Origin: JACVRW01 sp035947555
GTDB taxonomy: Bacteria > Actinomycetota > Thermoleophilia > Solirubrobacterales > Thermoleophilaceae
Assembly (NCBI GenBank): GCA_035947555.1
Contig: DASZJZ010000065.1
Coordinates: forward strand, 1 to 7,514
Length of the DNA stretch: 7,514 nucleotides
Direction of reading: 5' to 3'
In this document: positions 6,159-7,514 of the stretch, piece by piece
Numbering within the stretch: position 1 is the stretch's first letter
Layout: every line of letters starts with the position of its first letter
Made by a program: the position numbers and the translations under genes
Notes under the pieces: generated by a model
Databases searched by the model: none
The model's input: the letters and a program-made list of their open reading frames with translations, nothing else
Told to the model about the DNA's origin: nothing

Positions 6159-6164
6159 ACCCTA
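6159..6164 (-). promoter_or_regulatory. -10-like hexamer TAGGGT for the enoyl-CoA hydratase
   Basis: On the minus strand TAGGGT (6164 down to 6159) fits TANNNT and ends 11 nt before the ATG at 6147, predicting a leader of about 5 nt. It directly abuts the ATG of the divergent dehydrogenase and lies 4 bp from that gene's own -10-like hexamer. Confidence 0.4.
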
Positions 6165-7046
6165 ATGCAGATAGGCAGGGTGGGAGTGGTGGGCTGCGGC
6201 CTGATGGGCCACGGCATCGCGCAGGTGACGGCCCAGGCGGGCTACGAGGTGATGGTCCGCGAGATCGACCAGCAGGCGCTCGAGCGGGGGCTCGGCAAGA
6301 TCGAGAAGCAGCTCGCCCGCGCCGTCGAGCGCGGCAGGCTCGAGCAGGGCGACGCCGACACCGTGCGCGGCCGCATCCGGGGCACGCTCGACTACCGAGA
6401 CCTCGCCGGGAGCGACCTGGTGATCGAGGCGATCACCGAGGGGCTCGACGTGAAGCGCGAGATGTGGCGGGAGGTCGAGCAGGTCGCGGCGCCAGAGGCC
6501 GTGTTCGCCACGAACACCTCGTCGCTCGCCGTGATCGACCAGGCGGTGGTGACCGGCCGCCCGGAGCGCTTCCTCGGCCTCCACTTCTTCAACCCGCCGC
6601 AGGTGATGCAGCTGGTGGAGGTCGTCCGCTCGGTGACCACGTCCGACGAGGCGTTCGAGACCGGCAGGAGCTTCGCCGAGTCGCTCGGAAAGCTCGCCAT
6701 CCCCACGAGGGACAAGGCCGGGTTCATCGTCAACCGGCTGCTGGTGCCCTACATGCTCGACGCGATCCGCGCGTACGAGGAGGGGGTCGGGACGATCGAC
6801 CAGATCGACAACGCCATGAAGGCCGGCGCCGGCCACCCGATGGGCCCGCTCACGCTGGCCGACTTCGTCGGACTCGACACCCTGGGCGCCATCTGCGACG
6901 TGCTGTTCGACGAGTTTCGCGAGCGCCGCTTCGCCCGCCCACCCACGCTGAGAAAAATGCTGTCGGCCGGCTGGTACGGGCGGAAGTCCGGCCGCGGCTT
7001 CTATGACTACTCGGGCGAGGCGCCTGTGGCGGTGGAACTGCGCTAG
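6165..7046 (+). CDS. 3-hydroxyacyl-CoA (3-hydroxybutyryl-CoA) dehydrogenase
   Basis: This 293-residue enzyme is a single-function 3-hydroxyacyl-CoA dehydrogenase of the Hbd/PaaH/FadB2 type. It oxidises 3-hydroxyacyl-CoA to 3-ketoacyl-CoA with NAD, or the reverse. The N-terminal Rossmann domain shows GVVGCGLMGHGIA (7-19), an acidic Glu33 at the end of strand 2 consistent with NAD, and NTSSL (117-121). Ser119, His140 (GLHFFNPP), Glu152 (VEVV) and Asn190 (GFIVNRLL) match, with identical spacing, the catalytic residues Ser137, His158, Glu170 and Asn208 of the human enzyme. The C-terminal dimerisation domain includes GAGHPMGPLTLADFVGLD (221-238) and GRGFYDY (276-282). ATG 6165 fits the family N-terminus and is preceded by a -10-like hexamer rather than a ribosome site. 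Repeat copy C begins immediately after its stop codon. Confidence 0.94.
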   Translation: MQIGRVGVVGCGLMGHGIAQVTAQAGYEVMVREIDQQALERGLGKIEKQLARAVERGRLEQGDADTVRGRIRGTLDYRDLAGSDLVIEAITEGLDVKREMWREVEQVAAPEAVFATNTSSLAVIDQAVVTGRPERFLGLHFFNPPQVMQLVEVVRSVTTSDEAFETGRSFAESLGKLAIPTRDKAGFIVNRLLVPYMLDAIRAYEEGVGTIDQIDNAMKAGAGHPMGPLTLADFVGLDTLGAICDVLFDEFRERRFARPPTLRKMLSAGWYGRKSGRGFYDYSGEAPVAVELR

Positions 7047-7088
7047 CCGGCCAGGCATCAGCGGGGGCCCGGGGGCGTGAGCCCCCGG
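7047..7088 (-). repeat. Stop-anchored hairpin repeat, copy C
   Basis: Read on the minus strand, this 42-bp copy starts 3 nt after the stop of the metallophosphoesterase gene and matches the copy A core at 39 of 42 positions. It fills almost the whole 45-bp gap between the two convergent genes and abuts the dehydrogenase TAG. It forms a perfect 8-bp stem (7069-7076 with 7081-7088). The plus-strand loop is GTGA, a GNRA tetraloop; the corresponding loop on the complementary strand of copy A is GCGA, also GNRA. It may act as a two-way terminator. Confidence 0.85.
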
Positions 7089-7091
7089 CTG

Positions 7092-7514
7092 TCATTCCCG
7101 GCGGCGGGGGTCGCGGACCAGCAGCTCCACGTTTCGCATCGGCCCTCCGCCGCTCGCCGGCCGCGGCCCCCCTGAACGCCGCCGCCACGAGAGCTCGCGC
7201 GAGATCGACGCCATCTCGGGCGGGGTCAGCGCCGAGCCCGGGCCGGGCGGCGGGGCCGCCGCCGGCCCGGCGTGGGACAGCATCGTCGTGAAGATCGACA
7301 GCGTGCCGTCGGCGTTGTCCATCAGCTCGACCAGGCGGGCCTCCTGCGGCGCCCCGGCCAGCGCGCTCGTGATGACCTGCCAGAAGCCGCTCCCGTTCCG
7401 CCGGAAGTTCGGCCAGACGCGGTCGTAGTGCTTGTGCCCGGCCAGGTAGAGGATCACGTTGCCGCTTCGCATCAGGAGCGAGCGCAGGCTCGCCCTCCCG
7501 GTGCGTCCGAGGTG
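7092..7514 (-). CDS. Calcineurin-like metallophosphoesterase, C-terminal part
   Basis: The minus-strand frame is open from the window end to a TGA at 7094-7092, giving the last 140 residues of a longer protein. The metal-binding GHKH motif (visible residues 26-29, in LYLAGHKHYDRVWPNF) is the last metal-ligand block of calcineurin-like phosphoesterases. The following GFWQVITSAL, ARLVELMDNADGTLSIF and the C-terminal ASISREL and RNVELLV resemble, as I recall, the TIGR03767-type actinobacterial metallophosphoesterases. The substrate is unknown, and the N-terminal metal ligands and any signal peptide lie outside the window. An ATG at 7472 lies inside the domain and is not the start. A Pro/Gly-rich segment (about residues 83-93) separates the core from the conserved tail. 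Copy C of the repeat follows the stop. Confidence 0.82.
   Translation of the reverse strand, partial: HLGRTGRASLRSLLMRSGNVILYLAGHKHYDRVWPNFRRNGSGFWQVITSALAGAPQEARLVELMDNADGTLSIFTTMLSHAGPAAAPPPGPGSALTPPEMASISRELSWRRRSGGPRPASGGGPMRNVELLVRDPRRRE

Noticed and set aside
5099..6217. 372-codon minus-strand frame over the hydratase gene
   Set aside because: It lies in a different frame from the clear crotonase protein and translates to Arg/Gly-rich shadow sequence. It includes the repeat-encoded MSGRSL only because copy B lies in it.

Overview
This 7.5 kb stretch is GC-rich (roughly 70% by eye) chromosomal DNA, probably from a deep-branching actinobacterium. The evidence is an F420-dependent oxidoreductase very close to mycobacterial Fgd, strong GC bias at third codon positions, starts that look leaderless, and a metallophosphoesterase of a type I associate with actinobacteria. 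A Thermoleophilia-like lineage is my guess and is not shown by the sequence. I see no rRNA, tRNA, CRISPR array, transposase or phage gene.

Layout, left to right: a 5'-partial-window F420-dependent G6PDH-family gene on the minus strand (1-578); a 77-bp divergent promoter region; a plus-strand run of a short-chain dehydrogenase (656-1405), an HMG-CoA-lyase-family gene (1408-2313), a SLC13/DASS anion transporter (2346-3983) and an MFS transporter (4019-5176); a 191-bp convergent gap with possible RNA structure; an enoyl-CoA hydratase/isomerase gene on the minus strand (5368-6147); a 17-bp divergent gap; a 3-hydroxyacyl-CoA dehydrogenase on the plus strand (6165-7046); and the 3' end of a metallophosphoesterase gene on the minus strand (7092 to the window end).

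Most of the enzymes fit CoA-thioester catabolism. The hydratase and the 3-hydroxyacyl-CoA dehydrogenase can perform two successive beta-oxidation steps. The lyase would cleave a 3-hydroxy-3-methylglutaryl-CoA-like product, as in leucine breakdown. The short-chain dehydrogenase resembles BadH-type hydroxyacyl-CoA dehydrogenases. The DASS carrier could import a dicarboxylate or similar carbon source for the same operon.

The most interesting signals are non-coding. A 40-51-bp hairpin-bearing repeat occurs three times, each time 1-5 nt after a stop codon and in the same orientation as the gene that ends there; one copy supplies the start codon of the MFS gene. All four visible genes that begin a transcription unit have a TANNNT -10-like hexamer 8-11 nt before the start codon, which suggests (near-)leaderless transcription, including two face-to-face -10 elements packed into a 17-bp gap. 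I see no new defence, mobile or biosynthetic system here.
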